From Thermococcus sp. SY098 (GTDB lineage Archaea > Methanobacteriota_B > Thermococci > Thermococcales > Thermococcaceae): a stretch of DNA of 64,000 nucleotides. The position numbers and the translations under genes are program-made. Location: the NCBI RefSeq assembly GCF_035621495.1, contig NZ_CP141821.1, forward strand, positions 1,578,760 through 1,642,759, read 5' to 3'. Within the stretch, counting starts at the first letter, position 1. Each line of letters opens with the position of its first letter. Shown here one piece after another: positions 63,838 to 64,000 of this stretch. The notes beneath the pieces are model-generated. The model ran no database searches. It was not told the origin of the DNA and saw nothing but the letters and a program-made list of their open reading frames with translations.

Positions 63838-64000
63838 TCACCGTCCTTTATGACTATCAACGTATTTTTTAACTAACAAAAGCGTTAGTGCAAGCAATAA
63901 TAACATTACTCCACTTCCAAAAAGCCTTTTCCAAAGCTCCAACTTCCTCTCACCTTTATCCGCTGATTTTACCATCTCAACCTTAGGCTTCTCAAAAGCG
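63838..64000 (-). CDS. Membrane-anchored protein, C-terminal end only (partial)
   Basis: 54 codons are visible before the stop at 63838-63840. A charged stretch (EKPKVEMVKSADKGERKLEL) leads to one transmembrane helix (GVMLLLLALTLLLV) and a short basic tail (KKYVDSHKGR). The next gene's GTG overlaps the stop. The N-terminal part is outside the window. Confidence 0.6.
   Translation of the reverse strand, partial: AFEKPKVEMVKSADKGERKLELWKRLFGSGVMLLLLALTLLLVKKYVDSHKGR

Larger units (their letters stand above)
60356..64000. mobile_element. Integrated plasmid/virus-like element, left end (continues beyond window)
   Basis: Begins at the tRNA-Leu 5' half and includes int(C), a TA pair and a leftward operon of structural-looking proteins, none with chromosomal housekeeping homologues that I recognise. 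Thermococcales elements of this integration style include pTN3, pT26-2 and the TKV regions of T. kodakarensis. Which family this one belongs to cannot be decided without the remaining part. Confidence 0.8.

Overview
The window looks like chromosome of a hyperthermophilic archaeon of the order Thermococcales, most likely Thermococcus. Evidence: a gdhA-type glutamate dehydrogenase, two GH57 enzymes including a TK1436-like branching enzyme, a tungsten aldehyde:ferredoxin oxidoreductase, a cobalamin ribonucleotide reductase with an intein, psmB next to the beta-CASP/KH factor FttA, archaeal CCA-adding enzyme, archaeal TATA boxes and GGTG-type ribosome binding sites, and guide RNAs. Species cannot be fixed from the sequence alone.

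Region 1 (1-9.66 kb) is an accessory island of toxin-antitoxin (TA) modules mixed with decayed pieces. It holds VapBC pairs of several families, an MntA-HepT pair, a DUF4258/DUF2283 pair, and at least five truncated modules. It also holds a duplicated and diverged ~0.45-kb block, four broken 5' ends of a family-2 glycosyltransferase gene, and two palindromic elements resembling the right end (omega-RNA region) of IS200/IS605 elements without tnpB.

Region 2 (9.66-19.4 kb) has a four-gene leftward operon (DUF4129-like, DUF4350-like, MoxR ATPase, DUF58). Opposite it is a rightward set of membrane and secreted proteins (DUF1616, TasA/camelysin-like), then a HAD phosphatase and two ferritin-like proteins.

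Region 3 (19.5-60.3 kb) is mainly core metabolism and information processing: ribonucleotide reductase, purine phosphoribosyltransferase, ThpR, CCA-adding enzyme, GH57 proteins, KaiC-like ATPase, tungsten oxidoreductase with FeS subunit and MoaD, permeases, IleRS, RqcH, PII, NSS transporter with its small subunit, GDH, proteasome beta, FttA, a threonine-synthase-like pseudoenzyme fused to a winged helix, and RpiA. Three AAA ATPases of the archaeal mobile-type families are scattered here, each with a palindrome at its promoter. Three guide RNAs lie in gene gaps: one H/ACA (about 34.5 kb) and two C/D (about 35.7 and 52.3 kb). The guides of the 35.7-kb RNA match two nearby 16S rRNA sites as I remember that gene.

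Region 4 (60.36 kb to the end) is the left end of an integrated genetic element. The 5' half of a tRNA-Leu(CAA) gene runs in frame into the C-terminal part of an SSV-type tyrosine integrase. Then come a TA pair and a leftward operon of proteins that look structural, including one built of 13-residue repeats. The other end lies outside the window.
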